From JAAUQA01 sp036351435 (GTDB lineage Bacteria > Pseudomonadota > Gammaproteobacteria > Competibacterales > Competibacteraceae): DNA of 5,346 bases. Shown piece after piece: positions 1 to 5,346 of the stretch (positions are counted from its first letter, which is position 1; every line of letters starts with the position of its first letter). The stretch is from contig JAZBPA010000181.1 of NCBI GenBank assembly GCA_036351435.1, forward strand, positions 1 to 5,346. The letters are read 5' to 3'. Under the pieces are notes generated by a model. It searched no databases, was not told the origin of the DNA, and saw only the letters and a list, made by a program, of their open reading frames with translations. A program made the translations under genes and the position numbers.

Positions 1-505
1 ATGAAAAATCGTCGAAGAAAATGCGTTTGAATGCACTGATACTGGCCCCCATAATCATGCAGGCTTTCAAGGTGCCTGGCAGCCAGTCGTGAAACCATCT
101 ACCCAGGCCGGTTCCACCCATGAGCAGAAGCAGTACAGCAAACTCAATACTTAATGCCGTCATAGCCTGGAAACGTAATGCAGGATCGGTATATCCTCCC
201 ATTACATAGACCAAAACCAGTGGAAGCGCCGGCGTTAGCCATCCAGGAGAAAAAGGATCGCCGTAAAGCATGGGGGCCGAAGCGAGCAATATCGAGTGTA
301 GAAAGGATATTGTTACCGCCTCATAAAAACTTAAGCCAAACCCTGACTGCAGCAGAGGCACCAGGGCAAGAACGGCGGCCGCAGCGACAAGACAACCCTG
401 CACGAACTGAGACCCCACCAACGTCGTGTGGCGAAACGGTATTCTTGTCGTGAACGGCCCCCATGAGAGCCCGGAAGGCAACTGCCGCTGCCTTTTTATA
501 GTCAC
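1..505 (-). CDS. Multi-pass membrane permease, N-terminal part (cut by left edge), GTG start
   Basis: This is a predicted inner-membrane transporter; 168 codons are visible and the 3' end lies outside the window. The frame opens with GTG at 505-503 and has no stop to the left edge. A short polar N-terminus is followed by hydrophobic stretches at about residues 34-52, 60-80, 90-105, 114-131 and 143-160, separated by short loops, as expected of a polytopic permease. Recognisable features include a GDPFSPGWLTPALPL loop (residues 82-96) and a PGTLKACMIMGA segment (143-154). These recall NCS2/SLC23-like (xanthine/uracil-type) permeases, but this family assignment is from memory of pattern and is tentative. 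The GTG overlaps the TGA of the upstream CoA-transferase (GTGA, 505-502) and has a strong Shine-Dalgarno sequence, so the two are probably co-translated. By context it may import the organic acid the cluster metabolises. That it encodes a membrane protein is well supported; its substrate is unknown. Confidence 0.8.
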   Translation of the reverse strand, partial: MTIKRQRQLPSGLSWGPFTTRIPFRHTTLVGSQFVQGCLVAAAAVLALVPLLQSGFGLSFYEAVTISFLHSILLASAPMLYGDPFSPGWLTPALPLVLVYVMGGYTDPALRFQAMTALSIEFAVLLLLMGGTGLGRWFHDWLPGTLKACMIMGASISAFKRIFFDDFS

Positions 506-1680
506 TGTGATGTCCTTTCCGTACCGCGCTCTGTGGCCAGGCCAAATTCGAGAAGTATCTCTTCGGTGTGCTCACCGAGCTTTGGCGGCGTGCGCCGCAC
601 AGAAACAGGGGCGTCACTGAGATGAACGGGGCAACCGACGACCGTCAGTTTGCCAACAACAGGGTCATCTATTTCGAGTAACATGTTGTTAATCGCTGTT
701 TGCGGGTCGTCGAGTGCTTCACCCAATGACCGGACCGGGGCACAAAGTATGTCCTGCTCCCCAAGACGTGCCAACCAGTGGGCCTTTGTGTTGAGGGCAA
801 AGGTCTTGCGGAGCGTATCCTGTAGATCCGACTTGTTTTTGACCTGGGAAGCCATATCCGGGTAGGTTTTGGAAAGGTCCTCTATTTCCAACGCGTTGCA
901 GATATTCTGTAGCGGGTTAGGCTTAAACGCTCCAACCACCACAATTGCCCCATCCGCCGTCTCGAAGTAACCAGCGAGAGGCATTGCCGCCCAGTTGAGA
1001 ACCTTATGATATTTGTTCCAGTAGGCCGCTTCCTGCATTTGCATCGCAAGCATCGAGTCATAAAGTGATACGCTCACTTTCTGACCGATTCCCGTTTTTT
1101 CCCGCACCAGCAACGCCGCCATAACACCCTGCACAAGATGCATTGCGGCGGTGTAATCGCACAGAGCAGTTGGATAAATTGATTGTGGAATTGACGGGTC
1201 CGCGGTTACCGCCATTACGCCGGACATAGCCTGGGCCAACATGTCCTGCCCGCCTTTGTGGGCATAGGGTCCGGTCTCTCCGTAGCCTGTTCCGGACGCA
1301 GCAATAATGCGTGGATTAATCTCTTTGAGCTTCTCGTAACCGAAGCCGAGCTGATCCATCACGCCGGCGCGAAAATTGTTTACGACCACATCCGACTCTT
1401 TGACAAGATCATAAACAATCTGCTTTCCAGCCTCGCTTTTTGTATCAATTTCGATGGAACGCTTGTTGCGATTCAAGGATAAATACGACGGATTGTTCGT
1501 CGCCTCTACAGATGTCCCACCAAAGAGATGCCGACTCAGATCGCCCGCGCCCGGGCGCTCGATCTTGATAACATCGGCACCAAAATCAGCGAGCATCTGA
1601 GTGGCACAGGGGCCAAGCATGACCTGCGTAAAATCCAGAATGCGTATTCCGTCTAAGGGAAGGTTTGAGCCATAGGTCAT
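502..1680 (-). CDS. CaiB/BaiF family III CoA-transferase (second in transcription order)
   Basis: A 392-residue cytosolic enzyme, of normal length for family III CoA-transferases, which move CoA from a donor thioester to a free carboxylic acid through an enzyme-bound aspartyl anhydride. Visible hallmarks are the N-terminal GIRILDFTQVMLGP block (11-24), ADFGADVIKIERP (31-43), the NRNKRSIEID region (70-79), GYGETGP (132-138), the probable catalytic Asp175 within ALCDYTAAM, and a C-terminal LGEHTEEIL. The start at 1680 is preferred over an in-frame ATG at 1713: conserved family sequence begins just after it, and an AAAGGTG Shine-Dalgarno lies at 1692-1686 with a 5-base spacer. Its stop overlaps the start of the permease gene, and an SDR remnant lies just upstream. 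It is clearly paralogous to the CoA-transferase at 2541-3689. The acid substrate and CoA donor cannot be told from sequence; the family also includes alpha-methylacyl-CoA racemases and formyl-CoA, carnitine and benzylsuccinate CoA-transferases. Confidence 0.92.
   Translation of the reverse strand: MTYGSNLPLDGIRILDFTQVMLGPCATQMLADFGADVIKIERPGAGDLSRHLFGGTSVEATNNPSYLSLNRNKRSIEIDTKSEAGKQIVYDLVKESDVVVNNFRAGVMDQLGFGYEKLKEINPRIIAASGTGYGETGPYAHKGGQDMLAQAMSGVMAVTADPSIPQSIYPTALCDYTAAMHLVQGVMAALLVREKTGIGQKVSVSLYDSMLAMQMQEAAYWNKYHKVLNWAAMPLAGYFETADGAIVVVGAFKPNPLQNICNALEIEDLSKTYPDMASQVKNKSDLQDTLRKTFALNTKAHWLARLGEQDILCAPVRSLGEALDDPQTAINNMLLEIDDPVVGKLTVVGCPVHLSDAPVSVRRTPPKLGEHTEEILLEFGLATERGTERTSQ
513..520 (-). 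promoter_or_regulatory. Ribosome binding site that decides the permease GTG start
   Basis: The minus strand reads GGAAAGGA here, followed by a 7-base spacer (506-512) and then GTG at 505-503. It lies inside the last codons of the upstream CoA-transferase. It is the main reason to accept the GTG start, since no ATG in that frame lies near the beginning of the conserved hydrophobic sequence. Confidence 0.7.
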
Positions 1681-1685
1681 AGATA

Positions 1686-1692
1686 CACCTTT
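1686..1692 (-). promoter_or_regulatory. Ribosome binding site supporting the 1680 start of the CoA-transferase
   Basis: The minus strand reads AAAGGTG, five bases before ATG 1680-1678. It overlaps the TAA stop (1693-1691) of the SDR remnant frame. The alternative ATG at 1713 has no comparable purine-rich stretch at the right distance. Confidence 0.6.
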
Positions 1693-1906
1693 ATGCTGAG
1701 ATCGATTGATCATCGGTAAGGGCGCTGAGTCGATGCTGAGCGCAAAGGCGAAGGGCGGAAGAAGCCGTCAGAGTCATCGACACTGCAACCAGATCGTTAA
1801 TCACGGACCTGGCGCGGCGAAGGGCCACACTCAGCGCGTAACAGCGGCCGCCACCGCCAGCTTCACCGGTTGCGATCGTAACCTGACCGGTGGAGCAATT
1901 TATCAT
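1691..1906 (-). pseudogene. Decayed short-chain dehydrogenase/reductase (N-terminal Rossmann remnant)
   Basis: A 71-codon open frame whose first half looks like the start of an SDR. It begins with a beta strand (QVTIATG), then a TGxxxGxG nucleotide-binding motif met by TGEAGGGG (residues 13-20), then GRCYALSVALRRA, then VINDL (about 36-40). This order matches the Rossmann start of 3-hydroxyacyl-CoA dehydrogenases related to the peroxisomal multifunctional enzyme, where VNDLG ends the second strand. After NDL the main frame loses resemblance, but re-reading G1790 gives G-C-S-V-D-D-S-D-G, close to the Gly- and Asp-rich stretch expected next. This suggests a one-base deletion near 1790. An SDR needs about 250-300 residues, and only 216 bases lie between the MaoC gene and the CoA-transferase, so most of the gene is missing. 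The frame keeps a GGGAG ribosome site (1917-1913) and an ATG, so a short peptide could still be made. The SDR origin is inferred from motifs; an unrelated small ORF is possible. Confidence 0.6.
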
Positions 1907-1937
1907 TATTTTCTCCCGTAATATCGGGCGCTTGATC

Positions 1938-2399
1938 TCACTCCGTAATGTACAGATTCATCCATTCGGCGATCAATGCAGGGGTATCCTCACCTTCAAT
2001 TTCAACGGTTACTCCAATTTTGAAAACAAAGCGGTTCTCGTCCTTCCGCTCGACATCCAGCACGTCAGCGTGCAGGCGTACCCGTTTGCCGGAGCGAACC
2101 GGGGCCAGGAACCGAACCTTATCAAACCCATAATTCAGACCATGGACCATATTCTCAGGGGCTATAAAGTTTTCCATCAGATAAGGTAACAATGATAGCG
2201 TCAACAAGCCGTGAGCAATGGTTCCACCTAAAGGGGTTTGCTTCGCTTTTTCTTCATCAACGTGTATAAAGTAGTTATCGCCTGTGCACTCGGCAAAGGT
2301 GTTGATGCGTTCCTGAGTAACTTCAATCCATGGGCTCGATTCAAGCTTGGTCCCTACTGCATTGACTAGCTCGTCCTTAGGTACGATTTGCAGCGCCAT
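1938..2399 (-). CDS. MaoC-family hot-dog dehydratase (probable R-specific enoyl-CoA hydratase)
   Basis: A 153-residue single hot-dog-domain protein, the usual length for stand-alone MaoC dehydratases, which add water to trans-2-enoyl-CoA to give (R)-3-hydroxyacyl-CoA. The sequence follows the family order: WIEVTQERINTFAECTGD (24-41), the active-site pair Asp41 and His46 in GDNYFIHVD, GGTIAHGLLTLSLLP (58-72) lining the acyl pocket, NYGFDKVRFLAPV (90-102), and a C-terminal VTVEIEGED strand. The residues between Asp41 and His46 are unusual (Asn-Tyr-Phe; relatives commonly have His-Gln-Trp, and PhaJ-type enzymes an Asn-Pro pair). An AGAGGG Shine-Dalgarno at 2412-2407 with a 7-base spacer supports this ATG. 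It is followed 31 bases later by the SDR remnant, the partner that would normally oxidise its product. Hydration in an acyl-CoA pathway is likely; chain length and stereochemistry are inferred from the family only. Confidence 0.9.
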   Translation of the reverse strand: MALQIVPKDELVNAVGTKLESSPWIEVTQERINTFAECTGDNYFIHVDEEKAKQTPLGGTIAHGLLTLSLLPYLMENFIAPENMVHGLNYGFDKVRFLAPVRSGKRVRLHADVLDVERKDENRFVFKIGVTVEIEGEDTPALIAEWMNLYITE

Positions 2400-2540
2400 A
2401 TTGCCGCCCTCTTTTTATGTAACGTAAATTATCTTTCGCTAACTTTTTGGGTGGCCCCGGTCTCATAAGACTGAAAGCCCCCAATCCTTCTATACCGACA
2501 GCCTTGTTCAGACCTCATAAATAGAAATGCTAATCGGTCA
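2400..2540. other. 141-bp intergenic gap, possible internal promoter region for the MaoC-permease half
   Basis: This is the largest non-coding gap in the window and lies between two genes on the same strand. On the minus strand it holds the MaoC ribosome site (2412-2407) and a GATAAT hexamer (2433-2428), one base off a sigma-70 -10 box. I find no acceptable -35 at 16-18 bases. A near-palindrome, GTCTCATAAGAC (2460-2471), lies upstream of that hexamer and could be a weak operator. I see no GC-rich hairpin followed by a T-run that would end transcription after the upstream CoA-transferase, so readthrough is plausible. Confidence 0.3.
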
Positions 2541-3689
2541 CTAGTAATGGTCAAATCCAAGGCGAGCCAATATTTCTTCGGTGTGCTCTCCAAGTAAAGG
2601 CACGTTAATGTGTTCCCGTTTTGGCGTGCGAGAAAACTTTAATGGGCTATCCACTACCCGCAGGTCTCTTTGTCCGGTAACGTGGGCATCAACCATCGCA
2701 TTGATCTCTTGCATTTGCGGCTGAGCCATAGCATCTTCAACACTCAAGATAGGCGCACACAACAGGTCTTTAGCTCGGAATCGTGACAACGCTTCCTCTG
2801 TGGTTAATCTTTCACATGCCTGTGCCAGTGTTGGCTCAACAGTGCTTTTATGCTGACTTAGCTCAAGCACATTGGCATTTTCAATGCCCAGTTTTTTGCT
2901 TAAATCTTCCACGCCCAGCGCTTCACACATAAGACCCAATGGATTTTCCCTGAAAAAGCTCAGAGCAAGCACCCAGCCGTCGGTTGTTCTAAAGACAAAG
3001 TTCAGGCCTGTCTCAAACCAGTTGATGGGTATGCCGGAATTTATCAGGGAGGACACTTCAATCGCCGTTATGGCGGCCGCTGTTCCCAGTAGTGAGGTGG
3101 TGACCTTCTGGCCTTTGCCTGACTTTTCGCGCTCCATCAGCGCCAGAAGGATTCCCTGTGCCAAAACCATACCAGAACCAAAATCGATGGCAGGTGCATT
3201 GACGATAACGGGCGCTTTGTCACCCGAGTTAGTTGCGCAATAGCCACTCAACGCCTGAACGACCAACTCCTGGCCGCCGAATGTGGCGAGTGGACCCGTT
3301 TCTCCATACCCGGTAGCAGCGGCGTAAATCAGTTTGGGACAAATTTTCGAAAGAGCTTCGTAACCAAAGCCCAGGCGATCCAAAACACCGGGGCGGTAGT
3401 TGTGCAGCAGTACATCACTCTCCTTGACCAGGGCCATCAACACCTCTTTGCCCTTGTCCGTGGTGATATCAATACAAATCGACTTTTTGTTACGGTTAGC
3501 TGCCGCAAAATGGCTGCTTAAGCAGTTATTCTTCAGTCCATAGACATCCGTATTGCGGAAAATGTCGCCCACCTGCGGCTTTTCCACTTTAATGACTTCC
3601 GCGCCGTAATCAGCCAGCACCTGTCCTGCCACTGGCCCCTGGAAAACTTCCGCTAATTCAATAACCTTATAATCACTTAAAATGCTCAT
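2541..3689 (-). CDS. CaiB/BaiF family III CoA-transferase (first in transcription order)
   Basis: A 382-residue enzyme with the full family III layout: YKVIELAEVFQGPVAGQVLADYGAE at the N-terminus (7-31), EVIKVEKP, NRNKKSICID (65-74), HNYRPGVLDRLGFGYE (96-111), GYGETGP (127-133), the probable nucleophile Asp169 in APAIDFGSGM, and LGEHTEEIL near the C-terminus. Position 169 for the Asp is the same number as in formyl-CoA transferase, which I take as good support. It starts seven bases after the acyl-CoA dehydrogenase stop. Its likely Shine-Dalgarno, AAAAGGA (3706-3700), lies within the end of that gene, so the pair is probably translated together. It shares many sequence blocks with the CoA-transferase at 502-1680, including LGFGYE-L and ATGYGETGP or close variants. 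The two could form a hetero-oligomer, as BbsE and BbsF do, or act on different acids. The substrate is unknown. Confidence 0.92.
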   Translation of the reverse strand: MSILSDYKVIELAEVFQGPVAGQVLADYGAEVIKVEKPQVGDIFRNTDVYGLKNNCLSSHFAAANRNKKSICIDITTDKGKEVLMALVKESDVLLHNYRPGVLDRLGFGYEALSKICPKLIYAAATGYGETGPLATFGGQELVVQALSGYCATNSGDKAPVIVNAPAIDFGSGMVLAQGILLALMEREKSGKGQKVTTSLLGTAAAITAIEVSSLINSGIPINWFETGLNFVFRTTDGWVLALSFFRENPLGLMCEALGVEDLSKKLGIENANVLELSQHKSTVEPTLAQACERLTTEEALSRFRAKDLLCAPILSVEDAMAQPQMQEINAMVDAHVTGQRDLRVVDSPLKFSRTPKREHINVPLLGEHTEEILARLGFDHY

Positions 3690-3696
3690 CGCCTTA

Positions 3697-4842
3697 TTAT
3701 CCTTTTTGTGCTTTATTCAATTGATCAGCAACGATTTGTCGCATTACCTGATTACTGCCGTCATAAATTTGAGTGATCTTGGCGTCGCGGAACATTCTCT
3801 CGATTGGATACTCCTTCAAATAGCCATAGCCACCGTGCAGCTGTACCGCGTCAGTGGCAACAGCCATCGCGGCGTCGCAACAGGCTATTTTTGCCATAGA
3901 GCTAAATGACTCGACGCCCGGCTCATTGTTGATTGACATGTTAACGGCCTTGTAGAGCAGGGCACGACTGGATTCGACCTTTACAGCCATATCCGCAATC
4001 ATCCCCTTAACCATCTGGAACTGTGCTATTGCCTGTCCCATCTGGACTCGCTCATTGGTGTAGCGAACAGCCTCGTCCAGCGCGCCCTGAGCAATGCCTA
4101 ATGCCAATCCGGAAATCGTTAAACGTGATGTTTTCAGGTAATTCTTGAAGTACAGAAGTCCCTTCTGGGGGTCACCAACACATCTAAAATCGGGCACAAA
4201 ACAATCGTCAAGAATAACATCGCTGGTCGGGCTGCCGCGCTGCCCCATTTTGTCTTCTTTGGCCCCGAAGGATATTCCTTCGTCGTCTTTACTAACGACA
4301 AAGACACCAAATGAGCGATCGTCATTGCTGCCGGTGCGTACCAACACCAAATACCAGTCAGCCCAGCCACCGTTAGTAATAAAACGTTTATTGCCGTTTA
4401 TTACCCAGCCTCCATCGACTTTTTTGGCATTACCTTTGATGGCCATTAAGTCAGAGCCCGCTTGAGGTTCAGTCAAGCACCAGGCTGCTTTCTTTTCGCC
4501 ACTGGCAACATCATGTACCAGCGCTTTCAGCTCATCACTGCCGTTCTCAACAATGACGCTGAACAACCAACTGCTTGAAATCGTTAGCGATGAAGATGCG
4601 CAAACGCGAGCAAGCTCTTCGGCAGTAATAACTTGCAGCATGAGGTCGCCGTCGCTACCACCGAATTCCTCCGGGAAAGGAACACCCTGTAGCCCTAACT
4701 CTCTGGCGGCCTCGAAGGCCTCCTCCGGTGCACGATTTTCGTGATCAATAATGGCCGCAAAAGGTTTAACCTTTTCCTCCGCGAACCGTCTTACTACGTC
4801 ACGAAATTCCTCGTAAACCTCATTTTTGTTATCGCTGCTCAT
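3697..4842 (-). CDS. Acyl-CoA dehydrogenase (FAD-dependent) with Asp at the usual catalytic Glu position
   Basis: A 381-residue flavoenzyme of normal family length that would introduce an alpha,beta double bond into an acyl-CoA and pass electrons to electron-transfer flavoprotein. From the N-terminus there is an alpha-helical domain (EFRDVVRRFAEEKV, GLQGVPFPEEFGG), then the flavin-contacting WCLTEPQAGSDL (121-132) and GNKRFITNG, the MGQRGSPTSDVILDDCFVP region, and the C-terminal helices with QLHGGYGY (334-341) and FRDAKI. The usual catalytic Glu in IYEGT is replaced by Asp361 in IYDGSNQ. The alternative helix-G Glu of isovaleryl-CoA-type enzymes is also absent; Ser239 is there by my alignment. 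ATG 4842 is preferred. An in-frame TTG at 4860 would add six residues, but it lies against a T-run with no ribosome site; the ATG has only a weak GGA (4849-4847). The 81 bases upstream to the hydrolase gene show no clear promoter or terminator. The acyl substrate is unknown. Confidence 0.93.
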   Translation of the reverse strand: MSSDNKNEVYEEFRDVVRRFAEEKVKPFAAIIDHENRAPEEAFEAARELGLQGVPFPEEFGGSDGDLMLQVITAEELARVCASSSLTISSSWLFSVIVENGSDELKALVHDVASGEKKAAWCLTEPQAGSDLMAIKGNAKKVDGGWVINGNKRFITNGGWADWYLVLVRTGSNDDRSFGVFVVSKDDEGISFGAKEDKMGQRGSPTSDVILDDCFVPDFRCVGDPQKGLLYFKNYLKTSRLTISGLALGIAQGALDEAVRYTNERVQMGQAIAQFQMVKGMIADMAVKVESSRALLYKAVNMSINNEPGVESFSSMAKIACCDAAMAVATDAVQLHGGYGYLKEYPIERMFRDAKITQIYDGSNQVMRQIVADQLNKAQKG

Positions 4843-4923
4843 AATATCCGCACTAGTCAAAAAAAAGAAAATGAATACGTCACGCCGCGTTACCCTCGCA
4901 AGGAAGTGATAGATCTAGCTGAA

Positions 4924-5346
4924 CTATCCTTCCATGTACGGCTGCAAAGTTTTAGCTGCCAACAGGAAGAACCCCTGCCCAAACATGGTCCAATCAAATA
5001 CTACATTTGGCCCGCCGGGTGGCACTGAGACTCCCGGAACCTTACCTGACGCTTCAACAGCCCCTGCAACCACTTCGAAAGCTCTTACCGCATCATCTAT
5101 CAAGGCTTTGTCAAGCAGGCCTAGTTCGACTGCTCGAACAATGGCGCAGGCAAACATGAGCCCACCTGAGGCTTCGAGTTTTGAGGTTGGATCATCCAGG
5201 GTATTGCGGAAATAACCACTAGCATCCTGATATTTGCTCATAGCGGTAAGCGTGCGCGCGGTAACATCCTTAAAGAACGCTGCTTTGGGGTGCGATGGCA
5301 GCAAATCCAGCAGTTCAATGCCAGCCAGAAACAGCCAGGCACATCC
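4924..5346 (-). CDS. GH88/GH105-type glycoside hydrolase, C-terminal part (cut by right edge)
   Basis: An open frame of 140 codons runs in from the right edge without a stop and ends at TAG 4926-4924; the true start is outside the window. The visible sequence resembles the C-terminal half of the (alpha/alpha)6-barrel of GH88/GH105 unsaturated uronyl hydrolases. It shows AWLFLAGIELLDLLPSHP, KYQDASGYFRNTLDDP, then KLEASGGLMFACAIVRAVELG and LLDKALIDDA, and a final FDWTMFGQGFFLLAAKTL. These correspond to the family's glutamine-glycine-aromatic segment, the ExSxxxMF helix, and the closing GxGxFLLA helix. Such enzymes remove the unsaturated terminal uronic acid left on oligosaccharides by polysaccharide lyases. 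The residues that act in catalysis lie mainly in the missing N-terminal half, so activity cannot be judged. It is on the same strand as the acyl-CoA genes, 81 bases before ATG 4842, but its chemistry has no obvious link to them; it may be the end of a neighbouring carbohydrate locus. Confidence 0.7.
   Translation of the reverse strand, partial: GCAWLFLAGIELLDLLPSHPKAAFFKDVTARTLTAMSKYQDASGYFRNTLDDPTSKLEASGGLMFACAIVRAVELGLLDKALIDDAVRAFEVVAGAVEASGKVPGVSVPPGGPNVVFDWTMFGQGFFLLAAKTLQPYMEG

Noticed and set aside
178..453. Plus-strand 91-codon frame near the left edge
   Set aside because: It is antisense to the hydrophobic permease frame, rich in Pro, Arg and Gln, and has no recognisable domain.
321..617. 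Minus-strand 98-codon frame across the CoA-transferase end
   Set aside because: It overlaps both the CoA-transferase and the permease, which have much better coding features. Its composition is Arg- and Cys-rich, typical of an out-of-frame shadow.
1680..1713. Longer start for the CoA-transferase at ATG 1713
   Set aside because: The extra 11 residues are not family-like, run through the end of the SDR remnant, and lack a ribosome site; ATG 1680 has a good one.
1845..1852. GCGGCCGC palindromes here and near 376 and 3074
   Set aside because: Each lies within coding or former coding sequence rich in Ala/Gly codons; they share no wider context and look coincidental.
2872..3243. Plus-strand 123-codon frame antisense to the first CoA-transferase
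   Set aside because: Low-complexity Ser/Pro-rich translation fully inside a clearly conserved gene on the other strand; a shadow.
4145..4465. Plus-strand 106-codon frame antisense to the acyl-CoA dehydrogenase
   Set aside because: Fully inside a well-conserved gene, Ser/Pro-rich, with no family features.
4859..4866. T-run on the minus strand as an intrinsic terminator after the hydrolase gene
   Set aside because: No GC-rich inverted repeat lies directly before the run, so no stable terminator hairpin is supported.
4868..4899. Possible promoter before the acyl-CoA dehydrogenase (TTGCGA, 18 bases, TATTCA on the minus strand)
   Set aside because: The -10 matches only three of six consensus bases, so it is not distinguishable from chance.

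Overview
The window reads as part of a catabolic gene cluster from a Gram-negative bacterium, most likely a gammaproteobacterium. That assignment is inference from moderate GC content and protein character; there is no rRNA or marker gene to confirm it. Every supportable gene is on the minus strand, so transcription runs from the right edge to the left edge. I see no tRNA, rRNA, CRISPR array, insertion sequence or convincing intrinsic terminator.

In transcription order the layout is: (1) the C-terminal part of a GH88/GH105-type glycoside hydrolase, cut by the right edge (4924-5346); (2) an acyl-CoA dehydrogenase (3697-4842); (3) a family III (CaiB/BaiF) CoA-transferase seven bases downstream (2541-3689); (4) a 141-bp gap; (5) a MaoC-type hot-dog enoyl-CoA hydratase (1938-2399); (6) a 71-codon remnant of a short-chain dehydrogenase/reductase, apparently frameshifted and truncated (1691-1906); (7) a second CaiB/BaiF CoA-transferase (502-1680); (8) the N-terminal 168 codons of a multi-pass membrane permease (1-505). 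The permease starts at a GTG that overlaps the stop codon of the second CoA-transferase.

Together the intact genes suggest uptake of an organic acid (permease), activation by CoA transfer (one or two family III CoA-transferases), alpha,beta-dehydrogenation (acyl-CoA dehydrogenase) and hydration (MaoC). The expected next step, oxidation of the 3-hydroxyacyl-CoA by an SDR, is represented only by the remnant. It must be done by a gene elsewhere if the pathway still works. The substrate cannot be read from the sequence. The gene set resembles the beta-oxidation modules used for substituted succinates, such as the BbsE/BbsF/BbsG logic, but that is an analogy only.

The points most worth checking are the SDR remnant, Asp in place of the usual catalytic Glu in the acyl-CoA dehydrogenase, a variant active-site motif in the MaoC protein, and the translationally coupled permease.
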